A DNA stretch of 6,101 nt from an uncultured Oscillospiraceae bacterium (GCA_944385645.1 CALWYA010000097.1:1-6101), one strand, 5' to 3'. Counted from the first letter of the stretch, positions 1-5,506 are shown. A program made the numbers and translations. Notes: generated by a model from the sequence alone, not told the origin.

Positions 1-543
1 CAGAAGAAGAACCCCGACGTGGCCGAGCTGGTCCGGGGCAAGACCGGGCGGGTGTACGGCTCCCTGGTCACCCTGCTCACCGTGATGAAGTCCCTGCCCC
101 TGGCCTATAACAAGGACATGCAGGAGGACAAGGAGGCCATCTTCGACGCCATCGACACGGTGGAGCTGTGCCTGCCCGTCTTCGGGGCCATGGTGGATAC
201 CCTGACGGTGCGGCCCAAGAACATGGCCAAGGCGGCCGCCGGCGGCTTCATCAACGCCACCGACTGCGCCGACTACCTGACCAAGAAGGGGCTGCCCTTC
301 CGGGAGGCCTATATGATCGTGGGCCGGCTGGTGAACATGTGCATCAAAACCGGGGACACCCTGGACACCCTGGCCCTGAAGGACTTCCGGGCCATCTCCT
401 CCCTGTTCGACGAGGACGTGTATCAGGCCCTGTCCCTGAAGACCTGTGTCAACGGCCGCAAGGTCTACGGCGGCCCCGCCCGGGAGAGCGTGGAGAAGCA
501 GATCGCCCTCATCGAGGAGTTCGTGGGGGCCCGGGAGAAGTAA
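1..543 (+). CDS. argH: Argininosuccinate lyase, C-terminal part (5' end outside window)
   Basis: This is the last 180 residues of argininosuccinate lyase (EC 4.3.2.1), a cytoplasmic homotetramer that splits argininosuccinate into arginine and fumarate. The reading frame is open from base 1 and begins inside the fumarase/aspartase superfamily signature: QKKNPD follows what would be the catalytic-serine loop (usually SSxMP), which is cut off by the window edge. Further family marks are LAYNKDMQEDK at about residues 28-38 of the fragment and ATDCADYL followed by LPFREAY in the C-terminal domain. The family is usually about 460 residues, so roughly 280 are missing upstream. The TAA stop lies at the left edge of a palindromic repeat (540-566). 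A gap of 293 bases separates it from argC, so shared transcription with argC is plausible but not shown. The identification is firm; the start is not visible. Confidence 0.96.
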   Translation, partial: QKKNPDVAELVRGKTGRVYGSLVTLLTVMKSLPLAYNKDMQEDKEAIFDAIDTVELCLPVFGAMVDTLTVRPKNMAKAAAGGFINATDCADYLTKKGLPFREAYMIVGRLVNMCIKTGDTLDTLALKDFRAISSLFDEDVYQALSLKTCVNGRKVYGGPARESVEKQIALIEEFVGAREK

Positions 544-566
544 GGGCGCACGCTGTGCGCCCCTAC
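540..566. repeat. Palindrome 1, overlaps argH stop codon
   Basis: GTAAGGGCGCAC (540-551) pairs with GTGCGCCCCTAC (555-566) around a 3-base loop, with one mismatch (A543 against C563). The argH TAA stop at 541-543 lies inside the left arm. No T-run follows, so it does not look like an intrinsic terminator. Confidence 0.8.
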
Positions 567-661
567 GAAAAACGCACCCCCATAGGGCGCGACCACTGGG
601 AGCGCCGCCCCGCCGCAGCCTGTCGGGTCGTCGGGCGCCACGAAAAAATGCAACTCCGTAG

Positions 662-681
662 GGCGGGGGCTTGCCCCCGCC
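662..681. repeat. Palindrome 2
   Basis: GGCGGGGGC (662-670) is the exact reverse complement of GCCCCCGCC (673-681), with TT between. The left side carries the family edge CCGTAG (656-661). Confidence 0.75.
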
Positions 682-683
682 GT

Positions 684-746
684 CGTAGGGGCGCACCTAT
701 GTGTGCGCCCAGAACGGGTGGGCGGACACGCAGGTCCGCCCCTACG
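684..746. repeat. Palindromes 3 and 4, forming a nested double hairpin
   Basis: Hairpin 3 is GGGCGCAC (689-696) with GTGCGCCC (703-710). Hairpin 4 is GGGCGGAC (720-727) with GTCCGCCC (734-741). Hairpin 3 has the family edge only on its left and hairpin 4 only on its right; these edges are themselves a perfect 10-bp match, CGTAGGGGCG (684-693) with CGCCCCTACG (737-746). The pair can therefore fold as two separate hairpins or be closed by one outer stem, an arrangement like composite repetitive extragenic palindromes. Confidence 0.7.
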
Positions 747-768
747 GACCAAAACGGACCGAAATCGC

Positions 769-795
769 CGTAAGGGCGGCCCCATGTGGCCGCCC
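769..795. repeat. Palindrome 5
   Basis: GGGCGGCC (774-781) pairs with GGCCGCCC (788-795) around a loop of CCATGT. The family edge CGTAA precedes it (769-773). It ends 41 bases before the argC start and contains the in-frame GTG at 786 that could be mistaken for an argC start. Confidence 0.75.
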
Positions 796-825
796 GCAGG
801 CGGAACAATCCATCATCAAGAAACC

Positions 826-830
826 AGGTG
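826..830 (+). promoter_or_regulatory. Ribosome binding site of argC (decides start)
   Basis: AGGTG lies 6 bases before the ATG at 837. It favours that ATG over the in-frame GTG at 786, which sits inside a palindrome and would add a 17-residue arginine- and asparagine-rich tail unlike the family. Confidence 0.75.
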
Positions 831-836
831 TCATCC

Positions 837-1778
837 ATGAGCAACCCCAAGGTATACATCGACGGCAAGGAGGGCACCACCGGCCTGCAGATCTATGAGC
901 GGCTGGGGGGCCGGCGGGACATCGACCTGCTGCTGATCGACGAGGACAAGCGGAAGGACCCGGACGAGCGGAAGAAATTCCTCAACGCCGCCGACCTGGT
1001 CTTCCTGTGCCTGCCCGACGCCGCCGCCCGTGAGGCGGTGGCCATGATCGAGAATCCTAAGACCCGGGTCATCGACGCCTCCACCGCCCACCGCACCGCC
1101 CCGGGCTGGGTGTACGGCTTCCCCGAGCTGCTGCCCGGACAGCGGCAGCGGATCAAATTTGCCGGCCGGGTGGCCAACCCGGGCTGCCACGCCACCGGCT
1201 TTCTGTCCACTGTGGCCCCCCTGGTGGAGCTAGGGGTGCTGCCCCGGGACTACCCCCTGGCCTGCTGGTCTCTCACCGGCTACACCGGCGGGGGAAAGAA
1301 GCTGATCGCCGAGTACGAGGCCCCCGGCCGGGACCCCCGGCTGGACGCCCCGGCCCCCTACGCCCTGGGGCTGCAGCACAAGCACCTGCCCGAGATGCAG
1401 GCGGTGGCCGGCCTGGACTGCCCGCCCGCCTTCCTGCCGGTGCTGGGGGACATCCCCCAGGGGATGGTCACCTGCGTGCTGCTCCAGAACCGGCTGCTCT
1501 CCGGCGCCCCCGGGGCCCAGGACATCCGGGACCTGCTGGGGGAGTACTACCAGGATCAGGCCCTGGTGGAGGTGGCCCCCTTCGGGGGGGACGGCCCCCG
1601 GCTGTACACCGGCGAGCTGGCCGGGTCGGACAAGCTGCGCATCACCGTCTCCGGCACCCAGGAGCAGACCCTTCTGGCCGCCCAGTTCGACAACCTGGGC
1701 AAGGGGGCGTCCGGCGCGGCGGTGCAGAACATGAACCTGATGCTGGGCTTCCCCGAGACGGAGGGCCTGAACCTCTGA
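837..1778 (+). CDS. argC: N-acetyl-gamma-glutamyl-phosphate reductase, short 'type 2' form
   Basis: This 313-residue enzyme (EC 1.2.1.38) reduces N-acetylglutamyl phosphate to N-acetylglutamate semialdehyde with NADPH, the third step of arginine synthesis. The N-terminus KVYIDGKEGTTGLQI is a nucleotide-binding glycine-rich turn (residues 10-16). The catalytic cysteine is Cys117 in NPGCHATG, with the likely catalytic histidine in HKHLPEM (181-187). The C-terminus has DNLGKGASGAAVQNMN, typical of ArgC. Length and wording (IDGxxGTTGLQI, the RKDP stretch, CLPDAAAREAV) match the less common form best known from proteobacteria rather than the roughly 345-residue form usual in Firmicutes; this is recalled family knowledge, not a search result. 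The start at 837 is chosen for its SD and the family-like N-terminus. It leads the argC-J-B-D-F cluster. Confidence 0.95.
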   Translation: MSNPKVYIDGKEGTTGLQIYERLGGRRDIDLLLIDEDKRKDPDERKKFLNAADLVFLCLPDAAAREAVAMIENPKTRVIDASTAHRTAPGWVYGFPELLPGQRQRIKFAGRVANPGCHATGFLSTVAPLVELGVLPRDYPLACWSLTGYTGGGKKLIAEYEAPGRDPRLDAPAPYALGLQHKHLPEMQAVAGLDCPPAFLPVLGDIPQGMVTCVLLQNRLLSGAPGAQDIRDLLGEYYQDQALVEVAPFGGDGPRLYTGELAGSDKLRITVSGTQEQTLLAAQFDNLGKGASGAAVQNMNLMLGFPETEGLNL

Positions 1779-1781
1779 GCA

Positions 1782-1856
1782 AGATAGGAGATATGAGATA
1801 GGAGATAGGAGTTAAAGTCCTGACATCTTCTATCTCCTATCTCCTCACTCCTATCT
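1782..1856. repeat. Heptamer-built inverted repeat (AGATAGG type), argC-argJ gap
   Basis: The left arm reads as four tandem heptamers, AGATAGG, AGATATG, AGATAGG, AGATAGG, plus AG (1782-1811). The right arm (1827-1856) is its imperfect reverse complement: 27 of 30 positions can pair, counting one G-U. Two stems of 9 bp and 14 bp plus flank are split by a 4x4 internal loop (1791-1794 against 1844-1847). The loop is about 15 bases. It starts 3 bases after the argC stop and ends 12 bases before the argJ SD. No T-run follows, so a plain terminator is unlikely. It may be a dispersed repeat or an mRNA-stability or translation-control stem. Confidence 0.85.
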
Positions 1857-1867
1857 GAAAATAAAGT

Positions 1868-1872
1868 GAGGG
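1868..1872 (+). promoter_or_regulatory. Ribosome binding site of argJ
   Basis: GAGGG ends 7 bases before the ATG at 1880. The surrounding stretch (1857-1879) is A-rich and should be unstructured, leaving the site open just after the repeat stem. Confidence 0.75.
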
Positions 1873-1879
1873 AAATAAT

Positions 1880-3103
1880 ATGTGGAATGAGATCTCCGGC
1901 GGCGTCTGCGCCGCCAAGGGCTTCACCGCTGCCGGCGTCCACTGCGGCGTCAAGGAGGGGAGCAGCCCCGACAAGAACGACCTGGCCCTGATCCTGTCGG
2001 AGAAGGAGTGCACCGCCGCCGCCACCTACACCCTGAACCGGGTGAAGGCGGCCCCCCTCTATGTGACCATGGATCACCTGGAGGACGGGACGGCCTGGGG
2101 CATCGTGGCCAACAGCGGCAACGCCAACGCCTGCTGCCCCCTGAGCCATGAGAACGCCCAGACCATGAGCGAGGCGGCCGCCCAGGTCACCGGCCGGGAG
2201 CCGGGGGACTTTGTGGTGGCCTCCACCGGGGTCATCGGCCAGACCCTGAACATCGGCGCCATCCAGGCCGGCCTGCCCCGCGCCGCCGCCGCCCTGAACC
2301 GGGACGGCTCTGACGCCGCCGCCACCGCCATCATGACCACCGACACCCGGAAGAAGGAGATCGCCGTCTCCTTCGAGCTGGGGGGCCGGGAGGTCCGCCT
2401 GGGGGCCATCGCCAAGGGCTCCGGCATGATCCACCCCAACATGGGCACCATGCTGGCCTTCCTCACCTGCGACTGCGCCATCACCCAGGAGATGCTCTCC
2501 GACGCCCTCCACGAGGTGGTGGCCCGCACCTTCAACCGGGTCACCGTGGACGGGGACACCTCCACCAACGACATGTGCGTGATCCTGTGCAACGGCATGG
2601 CGGGCAACCCCCTCATCGAGTGGAAGGACGAGAACTACCAGCTCTTCCTGGAGGCCCTGGAGCACGTGTGCCGGGCCCTGTCCCGGGGCATCGCCGCCGA
2701 CGGCGAGGGGGCCAGCCGGCTGGTCACCTGCCGGGTGGAGGGGGCCCGCAGCGAGGAGAGCGCCGAGCGCCTGGCCAAGGCGGTGGTGGGCTCCTCCCTG
2801 GTGAAGGCCGCCATGTTCGGCGCCGACGCCAACTGGGGCCGGGTGCTGTGCGCCATGGGCTACTCCAAGGCCCCCTTCCGCCCCGAGCACGTGGACATCG
2901 CCTTCCGCTCCCAGGCGGGGGAGATCCTGGTGTGCCGCCAGGGGGACGGCCTGGAGTTCGACGAGGACCAGGCCAAGGCCATCCTGTCCCAGGACGAGGT
3001 GATCATCGCCGTCAACCTCCACGAGGGGGAGGACGCCGCCGAGTGCTGGGGCTGCGACCTGACCTACGACTATGTGAAGATCAACGGGGACTATCGGACC
3101 TGA
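1880..3103 (+). CDS. argJ: Glutamate N-acetyltransferase / ornithine acetyltransferase
   Basis: This 407-residue protein transfers the acetyl group from N-acetylornithine to glutamate (EC 2.3.1.35), releasing ornithine and recycling the acetyl group; some members also use acetyl-CoA (EC 2.3.1.1), which sequence alone cannot settle. ArgJ is made as a precursor that cuts itself into alpha and beta chains before a threonine nucleophile. Here the site is Gly189-Thr190 in KGSGMIHPNMGTML; the residue before Thr is Gly rather than the commoner Ala. The oxyanion-hole motif STGVIGQ is at 115-121, NSGNANAC at 78-85, VDGDTSTND at 223-231, and the C-terminus ends in the classic CDLTYDYVKINGDYRT. Length is normal for the family. 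It is flanked on both sides by inverted repeats. No argA is in the window, as expected for the recycling pathway. Confidence 0.97.
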   Translation: MWNEISGGVCAAKGFTAAGVHCGVKEGSSPDKNDLALILSEKECTAAATYTLNRVKAAPLYVTMDHLEDGTAWGIVANSGNANACCPLSHENAQTMSEAAAQVTGREPGDFVVASTGVIGQTLNIGAIQAGLPRAAAALNRDGSDAAATAIMTTDTRKKEIAVSFELGGREVRLGAIAKGSGMIHPNMGTMLAFLTCDCAITQEMLSDALHEVVARTFNRVTVDGDTSTNDMCVILCNGMAGNPLIEWKDENYQLFLEALEHVCRALSRGIAADGEGASRLVTCRVEGARSEESAERLAKAVVGSSLVKAAMFGADANWGRVLCAMGYSKAPFRPEHVDIAFRSQAGEILVCRQGDGLEFDEDQAKAILSQDEVIIAVNLHEGEDAAECWGCDLTYDYVKINGDYRT

Positions 3104-3114
3104 CAGCTGCCGTG

Positions 3115-3143
3115 CGTTTCCGCCCCCGCAGGGGGCGGAAACG
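3115..3143. repeat. GC-rich perfect hairpin after argJ
   Basis: CGTTTCCGCCCCC (3115-3127) and GGGGGCGGAAACG (3131-3143) form a perfect 13-bp stem with a GCA loop, 11 bases after the argJ stop. The downstream sequence (GCGAAAAACTTTGATC) lacks a convincing T-run, so as an intrinsic terminator it would be weak. It may be a processing or partial-attenuation hairpin, or a relative of the palindromes before argC. Confidence 0.75.
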
Positions 3144-3173
3144 GCGAAAAACTTTGATCTGCCTCCCGAAGCG

Positions 3174-3244
3174 GAGATAGGAGATATGAGATAGGAGATA
3201 GGAGTTTGCCGCTTCCATATGTTCCATCTCTTCACGCCTATCTC
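3174..3244. repeat. Heptamer inverted repeat, first unit in argJ-argB gap
   Basis: The left arm, four heptamers plus AGTT (3175-3206), is identical over 32 bases to the left arm of the argC-argJ element (1782-1813). Its own right arm is decayed: CCTATCT is intact at 3237-3243, but the next heptamers are CTTCACG and TCCATCT and one unit seems lost. The loop (CGCTTC-N-ATAT) matches that of the next unit, so the two units are related copies. Confidence 0.75.
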
Positions 3245-3272
3245 AAAAAGCAGCGGGAATCGGACTGTTGTC

Positions 3273-3341
3273 CAATAGGAAATATGAGATAGGAGTCTGT
3301 CGCTTCAATATCTTCTATCTCCTATCTCCTCACTCCTATCT
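3273..3341. repeat. Heptamer inverted repeat, second unit in argJ-argB gap
   Basis: The right arm (3310-3341) is identical over 32 bases to the right arm of the argC-argJ element (1825-1856). The left arm is decayed to about three heptamers (CAATAGG, AAATATG, AGATAGG; 3273-3293). The intact right arm would pair better with the intact left arm of the unit upstream (3175-3204) than with its own. It ends 6 bases before the argB SD. Confidence 0.75.
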
Positions 3342-3347
3342 AAAAAA

Positions 3348-3353
3348 AGGGGG
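3348..3353 (+). promoter_or_regulatory. Ribosome binding site of argB
   Basis: AGGGGG ends 8 bases before the ATG at 3362, in a purine-only stretch (3342-3360) immediately downstream of the repeat. Confidence 0.7.
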
Positions 3354-3361
3354 AAGGGAAC

Positions 3362-4219
3362 ATGCCTTTCAATGAACTGGACCGCGCCCAGGTACTGGCC
3401 GAGGCGCTGCCCTATATCCAGAAATTCGCCGGCAAGACCATCGTGGTCAAATACGGCGGCAACGCCATGATCTCCCAGGAGCTGCGCCAGGCGGTGATCT
3501 CCGACATCGTGCTGCTGTCCCTGGTGGGCATCCGGGTGGTGGTGGTCCACGGGGGCGGCCCCGAGATCAACCAGATGCTCGAAAAGATCGGCAAGGAGCC
3601 CAAATTCGTGGACGGCCTGCGCTACACCGACCAGGAGACCATGGAGGTGGTCCAGCAGGTGCTGTGCGGCCAGGTGAACAAGGACCTGGTGGCCATTCTG
3701 AACCGGCTGGGCGGCCGGGCGGTGGGCCTGTGCGGCCTGGACGGCGGCCTGCTCCAGGCCAGAAAGCTGGACGAGAAGCACGGGCTGGTGGGCCAGGTGT
3801 GCCAGGTGGACCCCCGGCCCCTGACCGACGCCCTGGGGGGCGGCTATATCCCCGTGGTGGCCACCGTGGCCCAGGGGATGGACGAGGCGGTGACCTACAA
3901 CGTCAACGCCGACACCGCCGCCGCCAAGCTGGCCGTGGCCCTGGAGGCCGAGAAGCTGATCCTCCTCACCGACGTGCGGGGGCTGCTCCGGGACCCGGCG
4001 GACGAGTCCACCCTGATCCCCGAGCTGCAGCTGTCCTCCGTCCCCGCTCTGGTGCGGGAGGGGGTTATCTCCGGCGGCATGATCCCCAAGGTGGACTGCT
4101 GCGTGGAGGCGGTGCGCTCCGGGGTGCAGTCGGCGGTCATCCTGGACGGCCGGGTGGCCCACTCCCTGCTCATCGAGCTGCTCACCGACGCCGGCATCGG
4201 CACCATGCTGGTGAAGTGA
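3362..4219 (+). CDS. argB: Acetylglutamate kinase, arginine-sensitive type
   Basis: This 285-residue amino-acid kinase (EC 2.7.2.8) phosphorylates N-acetylglutamate with ATP, the second pathway step. The phosphate-binding lysine is Lys30 in KYGGNAM, the glycine loop is HGGGPEI (63-69), Arg87 in RYTD is the likely substrate arginine, NVNAD (180-184) gives the active-site Asn and Asp, and Lys243 in GGMIPK is the second catalytic lysine. By alignment from memory these match K8, R66, N158, D162 and K217 of the E. coli enzyme. About 22 extra residues precede the first lysine compared with E. coli; this N-terminal helix and the C-terminal GIGTMLV are features of the hexameric, arginine-inhibited kinases. 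Feedback control here would fit a pathway using ArgJ, where this step is the usual control point. Only 16 bases separate it from argD. Confidence 0.97.
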   Translation: MPFNELDRAQVLAEALPYIQKFAGKTIVVKYGGNAMISQELRQAVISDIVLLSLVGIRVVVVHGGGPEINQMLEKIGKEPKFVDGLRYTDQETMEVVQQVLCGQVNKDLVAILNRLGGRAVGLCGLDGGLLQARKLDEKHGLVGQVCQVDPRPLTDALGGGYIPVVATVAQGMDEAVTYNVNADTAAAKLAVALEAEKLILLTDVRGLLRDPADESTLIPELQLSSVPALVREGVISGGMIPKVDCCVEAVRSGVQSAVILDGRVAHSLLIELLTDAGIGTMLVK

Positions 4220-4221
4220 CC

Positions 4222-4231
4222 GGGAGGGGAG
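4222..4231 (+). promoter_or_regulatory. Ribosome binding site of argD
   Basis: GGGAGGGGAG fills most of the 16-base argB-argD gap; GGAGG at 4223-4227 lies 8 bases before the ATG. Translational coupling with argB is likely. This is the only gap in the cluster without a repeat. Confidence 0.8.
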
Positions 4232-4235
4232 CAAC

Positions 4236-5414
4236 ATGACCTTTGAAGAGATCCGGGCCCTGGACGAGCAGTATGTGATGCACGCCTACGGCCGCTTCCC
4301 CGTGGCCCTGGACCACGGGAAGGGGGCTACCGTGTGGGACGTGGACGGGAGGGAGTACATCGACTTCACCGCCGGTATCGGGGTGAACGCCCTGGGCTAC
4401 GCCGACGAGGGCTGGCAGAGGGCGGTGTCCGCCCAGGCGGCCAAGCTGGCCCACATCTCCAACCTGTTCTACGCCGAGCCCTACGTGAAGGTGGCGCAGA
4501 AGCTGTGCACCCGCACGGGGATGTCCAATGTGATGTTTGCCAACTCCGGAGCCGAGGCCAACGAGGCCATGATCAAGCTGGCCCGGAAGTGGTCCTTTGA
4601 CAAGTACGGCGAGGGCCGGGGGACCATCCTCACCCTTCACAACTCCTTCCACGGCCGGACCCTGGCCACCCTGACCGCCACCGGCCAGGACAAGTTTCAC
4701 AACTACTTCTTCCCCTTCCCAGAGGGCTTCCGGTACGCCGACGCCAACGACCTGGACAGCGTGGAGGCGGTGGCCGGCCACGACGTGTGCGCCGTGATGC
4801 TGGAGATGGTCCAGGGGGAGGGGGGCGTGCTGCCCCTGGAGGAGAAGTTCGTCCGGGGGGTGGCCGACCTGTGCGCCAAGCGGGACTGGCTGCTGCTCGT
4901 CGACGAGGTGCAGACCGGCGTGGGCCGCACCGGCGCCCTGTTCGCCTTCCAGAAGTACGGCGTCCGGCCCGACGCGGTCTCCTTCGCCAAGGGGATCGCC
5001 GGCGGCCTGCCCTTCGGCGGGGTCATGGCCGGGGAGAAGTGCCGGGACGTGTTCACCCCCGGCACCCACGGCAGCACCTTCGGGGGCAACCCGGTGTCCG
5101 CCGCCGCCGCCTGCTATGTGCTGGACCGGCTGGACGACCCCTTCCTGGCCCAGGTGGAGGAGAAGGGGGCCTACCTGCGCCGGAAGGTGGAGGAGCTCTC
5201 CCTGCCCTGCCTGGGGGCCGCCCGGGGCCTGGGCCTGATGATCGGGGTGGAGGTGAAGGGGGAGCAGACCAACAGCCAGCTGGCCGCCAGGCTGGTGGAG
5301 GCCGGCCTGCTGGTCCTCACCGCCGGACCCGACCTGCGCTTTCTGCCCCCCCTGGTCATCACGAAAGAGGAGATGGACAAGGGGCTGGCGATCATGAAAG
5401 CTGCGCTTTCATGA
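4236..5414 (+). CDS. argD: Acetylornithine aminotransferase
   Basis: This 392-residue class-III PLP aminotransferase (EC 2.6.1.11) converts N-acetylglutamate semialdehyde plus glutamate to N-acetylornithine plus 2-oxoglutarate. The PLP-binding lysine is Lys252 in SFAKGIAGGLPFGG. NSGAEANE (103-110) binds the cofactor phosphate, SFHGRTLATL (137-146) is a conserved family stretch, the cofactor-nitrogen aspartate is Asp223 in DEVQTG, and HGSTFGGNPV (278-287) is the second phosphate contact from the partner subunit. Length is standard. The related succinylornithine and GABA aminotransferases share the fold, but the position between argB and argF supports the arginine role. The TGA stop overlaps an ATG (ATGA at 5411), but the resulting frame is only eight codons and is not considered a gene. 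Confidence 0.96.
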   Translation: MTFEEIRALDEQYVMHAYGRFPVALDHGKGATVWDVDGREYIDFTAGIGVNALGYADEGWQRAVSAQAAKLAHISNLFYAEPYVKVAQKLCTRTGMSNVMFANSGAEANEAMIKLARKWSFDKYGEGRGTILTLHNSFHGRTLATLTATGQDKFHNYFFPFPEGFRYADANDLDSVEAVAGHDVCAVMLEMVQGEGGVLPLEEKFVRGVADLCAKRDWLLLVDEVQTGVGRTGALFAFQKYGVRPDAVSFAKGIAGGLPFGGVMAGEKCRDVFTPGTHGSTFGGNPVSAAAACYVLDRLDDPFLAQVEEKGAYLRRKVEELSLPCLGAARGLGLMIGVEVKGEQTNSQLAARLVEAGLLVLTAGPDLRFLPPLVITKEEMDKGLAIMKAALS

Positions 5415-5416
5415 TG

Positions 5417-5501
5417 AGAGTGAAGAGTGAAAAGTGAAGAGTGAAGATTGGGAGCGGGAGAGGAGAGGCATCTCCACTCTCCACTCTCAACTCTTCACTC
5501 T
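5417..5501. repeat. Heptamer-built inverted repeat (AGAGTGA type), argD-argF gap
   Basis: The left arm is four tandem heptamers (AGAGTGA, AGAGTGA, AAAGTGA, AGAGTGA; 5417-5444) plus AG. The right arm is four complementary ones (TCTCCAC, TCTCCAC, TCTCAAC, TCTTCAC; 5471-5498) plus TCT. The outer 12 bp (5417-5428 with 5490-5501) are perfect; overall about 25 of 30 positions pair. The 24-base loop is purine-rich. It starts 2 bases after the argD stop and ends 5 bases before the argF SD. The heptamer differs from that of the other gaps, but arm length, unit length and placement are the same. Confidence 0.85.
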
Positions 5502-5506
5502 GATTT

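Larger units (their letters stand above)
540..795. repeat. Array of five GC-rich palindromes in the argH-argC gap
   Basis: The argH-argC gap has no credible gene. It holds five short hairpins with arms of the form GGGCG + 3 bases, often flanked on one side by CGTAG or its complement CTACG. The shared edge with variable inner arms suggests one repeat family, probably dispersed in this genome. A degenerate sixth unit may lie at 585-606 (GGCGC/GCGCC). I see no -35/-10 pair, operator or T-rich terminator here; from 796 to 836 there is only a leader ending in the argC ribosome binding site. Function is unknown: mRNA stabilisation, partial transcription termination or a passive repeat are all possible. 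Confidence 0.8.

Noticed and set aside
786..836. Upstream in-frame GTG start for argC
   Set aside because: It lies within palindrome 5, has no SD, and adds a tail unlike ArgC; the ATG at 837 has a well-placed AGGTG.
540..836. CRISPR array, promoter or ArgR operator in the argH-argC gap
   Set aside because: Units are palindromes of different inner sequence without regular spacers. No AT-rich ArgR-type box and no -35/-10 pair is visible.
1787..1801. Minigene-like GGAG-AT-ATG-AGA-TAG (Met-Arg-stop) in the repeat left arm, also at 3180-3194; tempting as an arginine-sensing leader
   Set aside because: The SD-to-ATG spacing is only 2 bases and the sequence is simply a one-base variant of the heptamer; it also lies within the operon rather than at its start.
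3115..3160. Intrinsic terminator after argJ
   Set aside because: The stem is strong, but the following bases (GCGAAAAACTTTGATC) lack a T-run on the + strand, and the sequence upstream gives none for the - strand.
1556..3235. Long antisense open frame (559 codons) opposite argC and argJ, and similar ones opposite argB and argD
   Set aside because: These arise from G/C-rich third positions of the sense genes. The translations are low-complexity (rich in G, H, A, V) and match no family I know, and the sense strand has certain genes.
5411..5437. Eight-codon frame starting at the ATGA overlapping the argD stop
   Set aside because: There is no SD at a suitable distance, and the codons are just the heptamer repeat.
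1782..5501. Apparent strand bias, with the purine arm always first on the coding strand
   Set aside because: An inverted repeat gives the same purine-first order in either orientation, so this is not evidence. Only the small asymmetry (ATATG in the left arm, TGAGG-type in the right) could show orientation, and the sample is too small.
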